Positions 18,311 to 26,480 of a DNA stretch of 64,000 nucleotides are shown here, piece after piece. Below the pieces are notes generated by a model that saw nothing but the letters and a program-made list of their open reading frames with translations, was not told the origin of the DNA and did no database searches. Position numbers and translations under genes: made by a program. The DNA comes from an uncultured Bacteroidales bacterium (lineage in GTDB: Bacteria; Bacteroidota; Bacteroidia; Bacteroidales; F082), in assembly GCA_946408345.1 (NCBI GenBank), contig CAMJRR010000005.1, forward strand, positions 80,437 through 144,436. The letters run 5' to 3'. Numbering within the stretch: the first letter of the stretch is position 1; every line of letters starts with the position of its first letter.

Positions 18311-19864
18311 CTATTCCTTCACCACCTTGTCCGTAAAGCTCTTCCCGTCTTCCAGCGTCACCTTCATGAGATACTGCCCAGGGGCGAGGCCTTGCATATT
18401 CAGGCTTTCCAAGCCTTGGCTTTGCGAGCGCACGAGGCGGCCTTGCAGGTCGTAGAGCTCGACTTGCTTGGGCTGCACGTCGGGCGAGTATTGCAGGCGG
18501 AGCCGGTCTTGGGTGGGGTTGGGGTAATAGGCATAGGGACGAATGTCAATATTGCCCTCCTGAATGGTACTCAGTCCTTCGTCGGTGAGGAAGAAATGGA
18601 AGATTCCAGAGCCGGCTTGCATGAGATTGGCGGCATAGCCTACAATATAGATACCAGTTTCGTTTCCTTCGTTGTCGTTGAGCATGCCAGAAAACATGCC
18701 AATATAAGGGTCGTATTTGTACGATTGTTCATAGCAAAACCGTCTCCAGATCACATTCAAATCCCGGTCCAACTTCACCACGCTCATGGTTGGATTATTG
18801 TTCGGCATGGGTTCTCTAAACACCAAGTAAAGGTTACCATCGGATGTTTTTTGGAAGCACATGATGTTTACACCAGTCGAAGGTCCAGGCTGGTCGTTGA
18901 AATACTTCAAAGCCTTGCGTTGCATGGTGCGCAGTTCGTAACGCGCCACTGCGGCACCGCATTCATGAAAGTCATGTACCCATGCAGAATCATAATTATA
19001 AGGAGCAGCAACTACAATATCCTCTCCATCGGGAATTACAAAGGTTGAATTGAAATTGTCAGAGCCAAATGAGAATGATGACATCACTTCTGCATAATAA
19101 GGATCAGCATAAAACTTGTAATACAACTGCTTGTTGATAACATATGAATTTTTCATTTGGAATGTGGAGTCAAGAAGATAAATGAAAAGATTCTGTTCAT
19201 CGCTATTCTTCCATTGGTAATATTGCTTCGATGCCGATTCAAACTCGTCCATCGTTATCAGGAAATTCTGGTTTTGGGGCAGCACAGCGGTGTGTTTTAT
19301 TGTCCCGTCAAGGCCAACACGCGCTATGTGGCACACGAAACTCCCATCCGAACTTTGTGTGTAGTATTTTATGATTAAATCGTTTCGGCTGTCAATCATA
19401 TAACTATTGAAATGATCGAAGGCTATTGTGTCGCATAGGTGTATCACCAAGTCCTCGGCAGGGTCGATATTAAGGTCGTCGTCGGGAAAGTGGGAGATGC
19501 GCAATGCGGTACCCCCATAGCCGTCAGGCTCGATGTTGACGCGTAGATTGCCAGTTCCACTCGGGTCTTTGGCAAACAGGTAATAAGGCAGAAGACTGTC
19601 GGCTACAAACAACGAGTCGGTATATTGAAGTCCGTCAAACGATGCCTTATAGAATATGTTACCTTCTACAATGGGGTTGTTACCGTTTGACGTGCCAACC
19701 AAGACGTTGGAGACGATGTTGCCGTCGCTTTGTTGAAAGGCATTCTCAATATTAAAGATGCTATAACCCGGATGATAGGGCGGGATGAAGCCCATGTTGA
19801 CTTCTTGGGCTTGGGCAAAGATTGCAGCGAATGCAAATGTGATTAATAGAAGAAGTTTTTTCAT
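18311..19864 (-). CDS. T9SS-sorted secreted protein of unknown function
   Basis: A 517-residue protein with signal peptide (MKKLLLLITFAFAAIFAQAQ). Residues ~25-430 are beta-rich with blocks such as VVKLDRDLNVIWRRFCY and NLYLVFREPMP, reminiscent of a beta-propeller-like secreted protein, but no family was recognised. The last ~75 residues are a type A Por sorting domain whose sequence is almost identical to that of the downstream LRR gene. No clear -7 element was found upstream. Confidence 0.78.
   Translation of the reverse strand: MKKLLLLITFAFAAIFAQAQEVNMGFIPPYHPGYSIFNIENAFQQSDGNIVSNVLVGTSNGNNPIVEGNIFYKASFDGLQYTDSLFVADSLLPYYLFAKDPSGTGNLRVNIEPDGYGGTALRISHFPDDDLNIDPAEDLVIHLCDTIAFDHFNSYMIDSRNDLIIKYYTQSSDGSFVCHIARVGLDGTIKHTAVLPQNQNFLITMDEFESASKQYYQWKNSDEQNLFIYLLDSTFQMKNSYVINKQLYYKFYADPYYAEVMSSFSFGSDNFNSTFVIPDGEDIVVAAPYNYDSAWVHDFHECGAAVARYELRTMQRKALKYFNDQPGPSTGVNIMCFQKTSDGNLYLVFREPMPNNNPTMSVVKLDRDLNVIWRRFCYEQSYKYDPYIGMFSGMLNDNEGNETGIYIVGYAANLMQAGSGIFHFFLTDEGLSTIQEGNIDIRPYAYYPNPTQDRLRLQYSPDVQPKQVELYDLQGRLVRSQSQGLESLNMQGLAPGQYLMKVTLEDGKSFTDKVVKE
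18313..18524 (-). repeat. Duplicated T9SS sorting-domain module, copy B
   Basis: Partner of 16549-16760. Both encode KQVELYDLQGRLVRSQSQG and the ending LEDGKSFTDKVVKE. Differences are scattered single bases. Confidence 0.85.
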
Positions 19865-19969
19865 GATGGTATGAGTTTAAAAGCGAATGCAAGTCTACGC
19901 GAAAGGAATACATCAGGCAAGAAAAACCATGTTCGGTTTTGTTCGGGTTTTTGGCTAATATCTTGTTAT

Positions 19970-21799
19970 TCAAGATAATGAACCGCCATTTGCAAAGGCA
20001 AGTAAAGCGACTGAAATCGTATTCTTACAACCTAATATCTTTCTCAATTTGCTGTTGCGCTCGTTAACAGTGTTGTAGGCGCGTTGCATTAGGGCTGAAA
20101 TGTCGGCATCGGTTAGACCAAGCAAATGGAGACAGCAATAATCAAGATCACTATTGGTGATTTCGGGATGGGCCTGGACAAGGCGAACAATAAAATGGTC
20201 AAAGTGTTGGTTCGTTGCTTCGCGCAAGGCGACAAGTTGTTCCTTGCTTAATGCATAGTCTTTATATAGCGTATAATTCATCTGCGATTTGAACTGCCCT
20301 TCATGTACCCGATTCATGATGAGGCGGCAAATGGGCTCTTCCATGAACGTAGCAGCCTGTGATTCAGCCTTTGTAATTGAGCTCTTGCCGTGTTGCTTGA
20401 TTTGATCTTGCAGCTCCCGCAAAGTCTCGTTGCTTTTCTTTAAGCGACTCGAGAGTGCTTTCTTTTCTATATTATGAGCGTGTTTTTCTTCATCGATTCG
20501 GAGTTTAAGTTGCTGCTTGTGGCGTTTGCTGTTGTGATATAGAGAAAGAACTATCAGTATCACAAATGATAATCCTGCAACAACCGCTATTGACTGGTTG
20601 CGATGTCGCCGCATCTCTTCCTGATGGTGCCGTTCCTGTTGGGCTTGCCCGAAAACTTTGTATAGTTCGGTCAGCTGTGACTTTATTTCGCTTTTGTTTT
20701 CCTCTTGATTGGCAAAAGGCACTAGGAAATCCGTGTAAGCATGAACCTCAATACCTTTCGCCTTGCCGATTTCCACCAACCACTCAGCGGCTTGCCTTTT
20801 TAAGCCTACAACGGAGGTCGTTTGGAAAACCTTATTCAGGTAAACCCATGCGGAATCATACTTTTGTTCATGATAGAAGGTTTCGCCTATGTTCAGATAA
20901 CGGGCTTGGCTTTCCCTCTCGCTTTCGGAGTTCAAAAGTAATTGGTGCAACTTTCCAACTACTGTATCAGCTTGACAAATCCCTTTCTTGTATTCCAAAC
21001 AGATTAAATGTGCGGCTATATCCCTATAAATCAAAAGTGTTGTGTCGTCTAGGGCGACCATAGCTTTTCGGTAATAAAATGTCGCGCTATCTGATAGTTC
21101 CATCATATCGTATTGAGAACCAATTTCATTTAGTATTCGTGCAATATTCCATGATGGGATGGCCACCTTCTTAAAATAAGTCAAGGAATTCTTAGCAAAA
21201 AAGATGGTTTGCTCATGGAGATATAGGTCAGAGAACAAGCCCGTCAATCTAGTGTATGTATAAGCCATAAATTGAGCTTTGCTCCCCGCTAGTTCCTTTT
21301 CCTCGTAATAGCTTTCCATGATCTCCAATGCTTTCATGTATTCTTGGCAGGCCTCCACTACACTATCGTTTTCGTAATAGCCCACACCATTAATATAATG
21401 GGCGCGGGCATCAAGGAAGGCTATGGTAGAGACGTTGCGCGCAACGTTTTTACAAAGACACAAAGAATCAAAATAATTCACGGCCTGCAACAATTCCATG
21501 CGGTTGGTCTGGGGATAATCGTTTTTATACAGCAATTCGGCCAACAACAAGTTGGCGTAGTGCTTGTCATAGGGGGTAGAGATGTTGCTCATGCCGTCAC
21601 TACAGGTGTCGAAATAGGGCAACAAACAAACCAATGCGCTGTCGGGCTGTCGCCACATCAGGCTGTCGATGGCAGATAATTCTTTGGTCGGCGTATTGTT
21701 GTGGGACGGCCCTTCGACAGGCTCAGGGACCTTAGCCCTTTGAGTGCAGGCGGCGAGGGCAAACAGAAACAATCCTATGACGAAAAGCTTTGCTTTCAT
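19970..21799 (-). CDS. Membrane-anchored TPR protein with C-terminal helix-turn-helix
   Basis: A 609-residue paralogue of the gene at 3342-5075. It has a lipobox-like start (MKAKLFVIGLFLFALAAC), TPR-type helices (~45-395), a transmembrane segment near 403-425 (SIAVVAGLSFVILIVLSLY), a coiled coil, and a C-terminal helix-turn-helix (ITNSDLDYCCLHLLGLTDADI to NTVNERNSKLRKILG). The mature N-terminus contains the repeat-encoded VPEPVEGP (21711-21731) and one TPR loop contains the palindrome-encoded KNVARNV (21426-21453). Likely a signal-responsive regulator; targets unknown. The -7 box sits only 5 nt upstream of the ATG. Confidence 0.8.
   Translation of the reverse strand: MKAKLFVIGLFLFALAACTQRAKVPEPVEGPSHNNTPTKELSAIDSLMWRQPDSALVCLLPYFDTCSDGMSNISTPYDKHYANLLLAELLYKNDYPQTNRMELLQAVNYFDSLCLCKNVARNVSTIAFLDARAHYINGVGYYENDSVVEACQEYMKALEIMESYYEEKELAGSKAQFMAYTYTRLTGLFSDLYLHEQTIFFAKNSLTYFKKVAIPSWNIARILNEIGSQYDMMELSDSATFYYRKAMVALDDTTLLIYRDIAAHLICLEYKKGICQADTVVGKLHQLLLNSESERESQARYLNIGETFYHEQKYDSAWVYLNKVFQTTSVVGLKRQAAEWLVEIGKAKGIEVHAYTDFLVPFANQEENKSEIKSQLTELYKVFGQAQQERHHQEEMRRHRNQSIAVVAGLSFVILIVLSLYHNSKRHKQQLKLRIDEEKHAHNIEKKALSSRLKKSNETLRELQDQIKQHGKSSITKAESQAATFMEEPICRLIMNRVHEGQFKSQMNYTLYKDYALSKEQLVALREATNQHFDHFIVRLVQAHPEITNSDLDYCCLHLLGLTDADISALMQRAYNTVNERNSKLRKILGCKNTISVALLAFANGGSLS
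21426..21453. repeat. GTAGAGACGTTGC palindrome inside TPR paralogue
   Basis: The core ACGTTGCGCGCAACGT (21432-21447) is a perfect 16-bp palindrome, extending to 28 nt with two mismatches. It is translated as KNVARNV on the minus strand, in the same inter-helix loop where the other TPR gene carries an unrelated palindrome. Confidence 0.75.
21711..21731 (-). repeat. CCTTCGACAGGCTCAGGGACC repeat encoding VPEPVEGP
   Basis: A near-consensus copy of the interspersed repeat, read in frame directly after the lipobox of the TPR lipoprotein. Confidence 0.75.
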
Positions 21800-21804
21800 G
21801 CCTG

Positions 21805-21812
21805 CAAAGATA
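21805..21812 (-). promoter_or_regulatory. -7 promoter element of TPR paralogue (leaderless)
   Basis: TATCTTTG on the minus strand ends 5 nt before the ATG at 21799. As for the other TPR gene, the transcript would start at or next to the start codon. Confidence 0.65.
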
Positions 21813-21824
21813 GGAAAATACTAA

Positions 21825-23690
21825 TCAGAACTGGAAATAGATGAACGACTGCAAGTCGGCGGTGATGAATTGGTAAATCACGAACACGATGAGGGCGCAC
21901 ACCACTATCATCAGCGGTAAGGGCATCTTAGCGAACCAAATGCGATAACGACGCTTGAAATTCTCCGGCAACCAGTGAATAATCAAGCCTATCAAAATGA
22001 GGATGAACACATTTTGATAGTGGACAATAATGGTCGGGACCTTACTCCAATCCCAATGGCCACCCATCTGGTTAACCATGTTTTTGGCGGTATTCCATGC
22101 GGTTTCATTAGCCTCGGCAGGATCGAGGTTGGAGCCGCTACGGAAGAACAATCGCGTGAAGGTAATGAAAGTAAAGGTCTGGAAGATAGCCCAAGCATCC
22201 TGTAGCCACTGCCATGCCTTTTTACCGCCAAACAGATTGTAGAGCATCCGTATCATGTTCCCAATAAAAATAATCATGCACCACACAAACAGCACATTGA
22301 AAACCGGCATTGGCACGAAAACGCACAACATGCGCAACACGAAGGTGACCTCCAAAATAAACAAGGTACGACTATAAACGCTCCAGTCTTTCCAAAACCT
22401 GTAGAATATCAGACCTATTCCGTTCAAGCCGCCCCAAATCATGAAGTTCCACGAGGCACCATGCCACAAACCACCTAAGAGCATGGTATCCATGCGGTTG
22501 ATGTCAGAGGTGATTTTGATCCGTTTTTCGGGAATGAATATGGCTACCAAAGCCAAAATCAAGGCCACGACACCCACACCTATACCTACCCACATACTAT
22601 CTGATAGGAACACGGCAATGGCAGAAATCACGATGATGATGCAGAATGAACCGAAAGTGGCCTTGCGGTTGCCGCCTAGCGGAATGTAGAGATAGTCTTT
22701 CAGCCAACGTGAGAGCGACATGTGCCAGCGATTCCAAAACTCGCCCGGATTCTTGGCTTTGTAGGGCGAATTAAAGTTTTTGGGCAGATAGAAGCCCATC
22801 AACATGGCCACACCTATGGCAATGTCGGTGTAGCCCGAGAAGTCGGCATAGACTTGCAGCGAATAGCCAAACAAAGCCATCAGGTTTTCAAAGCCCGTGT
22901 ATAGCAAAGGTTGTTCAAACACGCGGTCGATGAAGTTGACGGCGATATAGTCGCTGAGCACGATTTTCTTCACCAAGCCATTCATGATCCAGAACACAGC
23001 CATACCAAACTGCTTGCGACTGAGAAAGTATTTCTTGTGCAGTTGAGGAATGAACTCGTTGGCCCTTACGATAGGACCCGCTACCAACTGCGGGAAGAAA
23101 CTGACATAGAAACCGAAATCGAAGACATTCCGCACGGGCTCAATGCGCTTGCGGTACACATCCATGATGTAGCTGATGGCCTGGAAGGTATAGAACGAGA
23201 TACCTACTGGCAGCAGGATGGTATCCACACTGAAACGGTTGTCGCCCGCGATTTGGTTGCCTATCCATGAGAAGACATCGAACACACGGAACTCAAAACC
23301 TGTCAGGTTGTTGAGCACATCGGTAAGGAAATAGGCGTATTTGAAGTAGCATAGCGTCGCAAGGTTGACAATCACGCTGATGGCCAACACAAAATTCCGG
23401 CTACCTTCTCGTTTTCGCGTATGCATCCATTTGCCCGCGAAGAAATTATATAAAGTAGTGAAAATCAGTATTAAAACAAAGAGTCCACTGGTCTTGTAAT
23501 AGAAGAACAAGCTCACAAAAAACAAGAACGTGTTGCGCAACAGACACTTGTTCCTGAACAAGCAGAAGAAGGCGAACACAATGGCAAAGAACGCCCAGAA
23601 ATAAAACTGGGTGAACAGCAAAGGATGAGCCTTGTCGAATGAAAAGACTCGGGTTAGGAAATCTAATGCTATGTCCGTGTTCTGTGTCAT
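21825..23690 (-). CDS. MBOAT family membrane O-acyltransferase
   Basis: A 621-residue polytopic membrane protein of the AlgI/PatA/DltB type. It carries the MBOAT signature NRWHMSLSRWLKDYLYIPLGG near residue 320 and the catalytic-histidine segment GGLWHGASWNFMIWGG near 405. These proteins pass an acyl group across the inner membrane to an extracytoplasmic glycan or wall polymer. It is the last gene of a tight leftward operon with two SGNH-type proteins and a LysM protein, the classic neighbourhood for peptidoglycan or exopolysaccharide O-acetylation. Acceptor inferred, not shown. Confidence 0.92.
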   Translation of the reverse strand: MTQNTDIALDFLTRVFSFDKAHPLLFTQFYFWAFFAIVFAFFCLFRNKCLLRNTFLFFVSLFFYYKTSGLFVLILIFTTLYNFFAGKWMHTRKREGSRNFVLAISVIVNLATLCYFKYAYFLTDVLNNLTGFEFRVFDVFSWIGNQIAGDNRFSVDTILLPVGISFYTFQAISYIMDVYRKRIEPVRNVFDFGFYVSFFPQLVAGPIVRANEFIPQLHKKYFLSRKQFGMAVFWIMNGLVKKIVLSDYIAVNFIDRVFEQPLLYTGFENLMALFGYSLQVYADFSGYTDIAIGVAMLMGFYLPKNFNSPYKAKNPGEFWNRWHMSLSRWLKDYLYIPLGGNRKATFGSFCIIIVISAIAVFLSDSMWVGIGVGVVALILALVAIFIPEKRIKITSDINRMDTMLLGGLWHGASWNFMIWGGLNGIGLIFYRFWKDWSVYSRTLFILEVTFVLRMLCVFVPMPVFNVLFVWCMIIFIGNMIRMLYNLFGGKKAWQWLQDAWAIFQTFTFITFTRLFFRSGSNLDPAEANETAWNTAKNMVNQMGGHWDWSKVPTIIVHYQNVFILILIGLIIHWLPENFKRRYRIWFAKMPLPLMIVVCALIVFVIYQFITADLQSFIYFQF

Positions 23691-23694
23691 TGGG

Positions 23695-24966
23695 TTATCG
23701 TTTCGCGTTCAATTGGATATGTTCAATATATCTGGTAATCAAAGCATTGTAAAGCAGGTCACCTAAGAGTCTGTAACCCTCGTTGGTGAAATGCACCTTG
23801 TCTTTCTTGGCCAATCCGGCTTCTTCCCAGTCCTGCATCGATTTCAGACCGCCCATAATGTCGAATTGGTTCCAAACGGCTGCATTGTATTTCTTGCCCA
23901 ACTCCATAAAGGCCTCTTCCACTATCTCCCCATTGAGGTTGACCTCATAGCGGTTTTTCTTTTTCGTCTTCTCCCGTTTGTAGCTGTCGTTGTTGGTCAA
24001 AAAGAGCAAGGCACAATCGGGATTGACGCGCTGGATGACCTTGATGAGTTCATTATACTGTCTCTTAAAGGTGTTTTTCTCAAAGTCCTTTTCCGCTGCG
24101 TCGTTGATACCGATGCCAAAAATGATAAGGTCGGGACGGATGAGTTCAAGGTCGCGTTCAAAGTCGTCGCAACGAAGGTATGACGACACTCTTGCCCCAT
24201 TGACCCCTACCCCATGTACGCTGATGCCTGGCATGTCGTTTTCAAGCAAAATGCCCGTCAAAGTGAATTCCCCAGGAACAGAGTCAAACTTGATGCAAAT
24301 GGAGTCCGTGAAATTGGGCAGCGAGAAGGTATAAGTTGACTTCCATTCGTCGTATTGCCCATGGAGAATGGTGTCGTTATAACTGATCACGGGGGTCACA
24401 TTTTCGGTCTCGGAGAACCCGATGATTGTCACCTTGTTGAAGTCATAGTCAGGGGGAAAGTCGGAAGGGTATCTCTCTTTTGTCAAGATTCTCACCGTTG
24501 CGGTGGAGTCGTTGGTGGTGATGGCCGCGCCAGCCAGTCCCATGCGTTTGTCGGTCTCCCTTCTGACAGCATTACGGCAATAGGTCCAATTCCCCGTCGA
24601 GCGGACTATATAATGGGAAGGATTGTTGGTGCCACCTGTTGAGAAGGGAAAGATAAAATATTGTCCTCCAATCAAATCTGGGCTGATATTCAATAGGTTG
24701 TCACGGAATTGTTGGGTGAAAACGCCAGCTTGTACATGGGAGCCGCCTATGTGCATGACACTGACATTGCCTTCGCCGAAGAAAACCACGGAATCCATTT
24801 TCTGGAAGAAGCGTTCCATTGCCAGACTATCGCCGGGATAGATGATTTTGTTGTGGTCAAGATGGGCAAAAGGAAGGTCGGGCACGGACTTCACCAAAGG
24901 CAAAGTCTGCGCCACAAGCAGCCTCATCGTCAGCAGCAATCCTATGAAAATCAGCCACCTTTTCAT
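23695..24966 (-). CDS. SGNH/GDSL-type hydrolase-like protein (altered block I)
   Basis: A 423-residue protein with signal peptide (MKRWLIFIGLLLTMRLLVAQ). SGNH landmarks are VMHIGGSHVQAG (block I, with GGSH instead of GDSx), FGIGINDAAEKD (block III) and DKVHFTNEGYRLL (block V, Asp-His). The nucleophile serine is present but its preceding aspartate is replaced by glycine. It probably works in the periplasm with the MBOAT protein, transferring or removing acyl groups on a glycan. Its ATG overlaps the stop of the upstream SGNH gene by one base (TAATG) and it ends 4 bp before the MBOAT start. Confidence 0.82.
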   Translation of the reverse strand: MKRWLIFIGLLLTMRLLVAQTLPLVKSVPDLPFAHLDHNKIIYPGDSLAMERFFQKMDSVVFFGEGNVSVMHIGGSHVQAGVFTQQFRDNLLNISPDLIGGQYFIFPFSTGGTNNPSHYIVRSTGNWTYCRNAVRRETDKRMGLAGAAITTNDSTATVRILTKERYPSDFPPDYDFNKVTIIGFSETENVTPVISYNDTILHGQYDEWKSTYTFSLPNFTDSICIKFDSVPGEFTLTGILLENDMPGISVHGVGVNGARVSSYLRCDDFERDLELIRPDLIIFGIGINDAAEKDFEKNTFKRQYNELIKVIQRVNPDCALLFLTNNDSYKREKTKKKNRYEVNLNGEIVEEAFMELGKKYNAAVWNQFDIMGGLKSMQDWEEAGLAKKDKVHFTNEGYRLLGDLLYNALITRYIEHIQLNAKR

Positions 24967-26480
24967 TATTTCATCAAATTATACCGAGGTTGGTAGAACG
25001 GCATCTTGATACGTCCCAAGGTACGAATGGAGTCTTCTTTGGGGTCAAGGTTGATGAACTCAATGACCTTCTCGCTCGGCACATGCTGACGCATCTTGTA
25101 GAAATCGTAGTAAGTGGTGAACGACTTGGCCAAGTCGGAGCCGATTTCCTGAGCGCCTCTGTAAGTGAAATGCACATAATCAGGTCCGGCCATCGGGGGA
25201 TTATGCTTCACCCATTGGGCCATCGAGCCTTCTCCGCCCATCACATTGAACATATCCCAATAGGCCATATCGTTACGCAAGGCCAAAGCCCGGAGCGAGT
25301 CGTTAAGTTCGGGCAGGTTTTTCCAAGTGCCCATTTTGCCTCCATAACTCTTGCCCATGTCGGCAGGACCGATGAAAAGGAAGGTGGCCTTGGGAGCGAC
25401 ACGCTTCATATAGCTAATTTGCTTTTCAAGTTCGTTAATGTAAGGCGGAATGTTCTTTGGGGAACTAATACCAGGCATTCGGTTGCCGCCAAACTGCATG
25501 ATAATCAGTCGCGTATTGAGCAAATCGAACGATTGGCGCATGGTGCTTTCGTTGATACGGGTGAAAATAGTGCCCGAGCAGCCGCGCAAAGCCACATTGT
25601 CGATGGCAACGCCTGCCTCGCCGTCCAAAAGCACGGCATAGATTTCGGCATTGCCTTTAAAACTAATGGTACCGTGTTTTACATTGGTGGGCAAAATCCA
25701 AGTGATGAGCGACACACTATCGCAAGCGGGCAACATCTTGGCATCGGGGGCTATGGTGTCGCACTTCAGTGTAGCCGTGAAGTTTTTGCTGTTTTTACCC
25801 AAAAGCACTGAAACCGAGGAAATCTCCTTTGCCTTCTCAAAAGATTGGGTATGACTGGTTCTCGTAAACGAAATACTGCCACTTCCTCTCACTTGACCGA
25901 ACTGCGACATCACCCCATAACGGTTGTGCGAGGCTCGTTCGGCATCGCCATACACCATGTAACGCGTCAAATTGGAAGCGTTTTGTGTTACCGAGATGGT
26001 GGATACAGGCTGTATGGCAGGAATCATGTTAGGTCCCGAACCACCAAACAATTCCTGCAACCTCTGCCTCAATACCGATGTGATACGGTCCATCTCGATT
26101 TGAGAGTCGCCATAGTGCATGATACGATAGGTTTTGCCGTCTTCGTTAGCATGTTCCAGTTGGTAAAACAGGGAGTCGAAGTAGGTATAGTCGTCGTTGG
26201 GAAGGTAAATTCGGTTGGGGTTTTCCTTCAGATAGCTACGGAAGAATCGCAAGCTGTCCAAAAGGTTGTCGGAGCAAGACATCACAAAGCTTTGGTTGAC
26301 CTTATCCAAAACGGCATCCACATCCACTTCCTCTTGGTCGGGAGCCAAGTCTTCCTCATAGGACGGGAAACGTAACGAGTGTTCGCCAACGGCAAGACCT
26401 TCGGCAGGGAAAAAATACCATGCCACCCCTAAAATAAGTATGATTGAAAAAATAAAGATTAATATGCGTATCGGTTTCAT
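24966..26480 (-). CDS. SGNH-type hydrolase/acyltransferase partner of MBOAT
   Basis: A 504-residue protein with an N-terminal membrane anchor or signal (IRILIFIFSIILILGVAWYF). Block I is canonical (MHYGDSQIEMDR near residue 120), block III is QFGGNRMPG and block V is PDYVHFTYRGAQE. It is related to the next gene but longer and with an intact GDS motif, so it is the better candidate for the active periplasmic transferase or esterase. Its start overlaps the stop of the LysM gene by 4 bases (ATGA). Confidence 0.85.
   Translation of the reverse strand: MKPIRILIFIFSIILILGVAWYFFPAEGLAVGEHSLRFPSYEEDLAPDQEEVDVDAVLDKVNQSFVMSCSDNLLDSLRFFRSYLKENPNRIYLPNDDYTYFDSLFYQLEHANEDGKTYRIMHYGDSQIEMDRITSVLRQRLQELFGGSGPNMIPAIQPVSTISVTQNASNLTRYMVYGDAERASHNRYGVMSQFGQVRGSGSISFTRTSHTQSFEKAKEISSVSVLLGKNSKNFTATLKCDTIAPDAKMLPACDSVSLITWILPTNVKHGTISFKGNAEIYAVLLDGEAGVAIDNVALRGCSGTIFTRINESTMRQSFDLLNTRLIIMQFGGNRMPGISSPKNIPPYINELEKQISYMKRVAPKATFLFIGPADMGKSYGGKMGTWKNLPELNDSLRALALRNDMAYWDMFNVMGGEGSMAQWVKHNPPMAGPDYVHFTYRGAQEIGSDLAKSFTTYYDFYKMRQHVPSEKVIEFINLDPKEDSIRTLGRIKMPFYQPRYNLMK

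Noticed and set aside
22018..22033. TGGACAATAATGG as a fourth copy of the shared operator
   Set aside because: Lies inside the MBOAT coding sequence, lacks the ATTATCCGTTCC half and has no promoter next to it.
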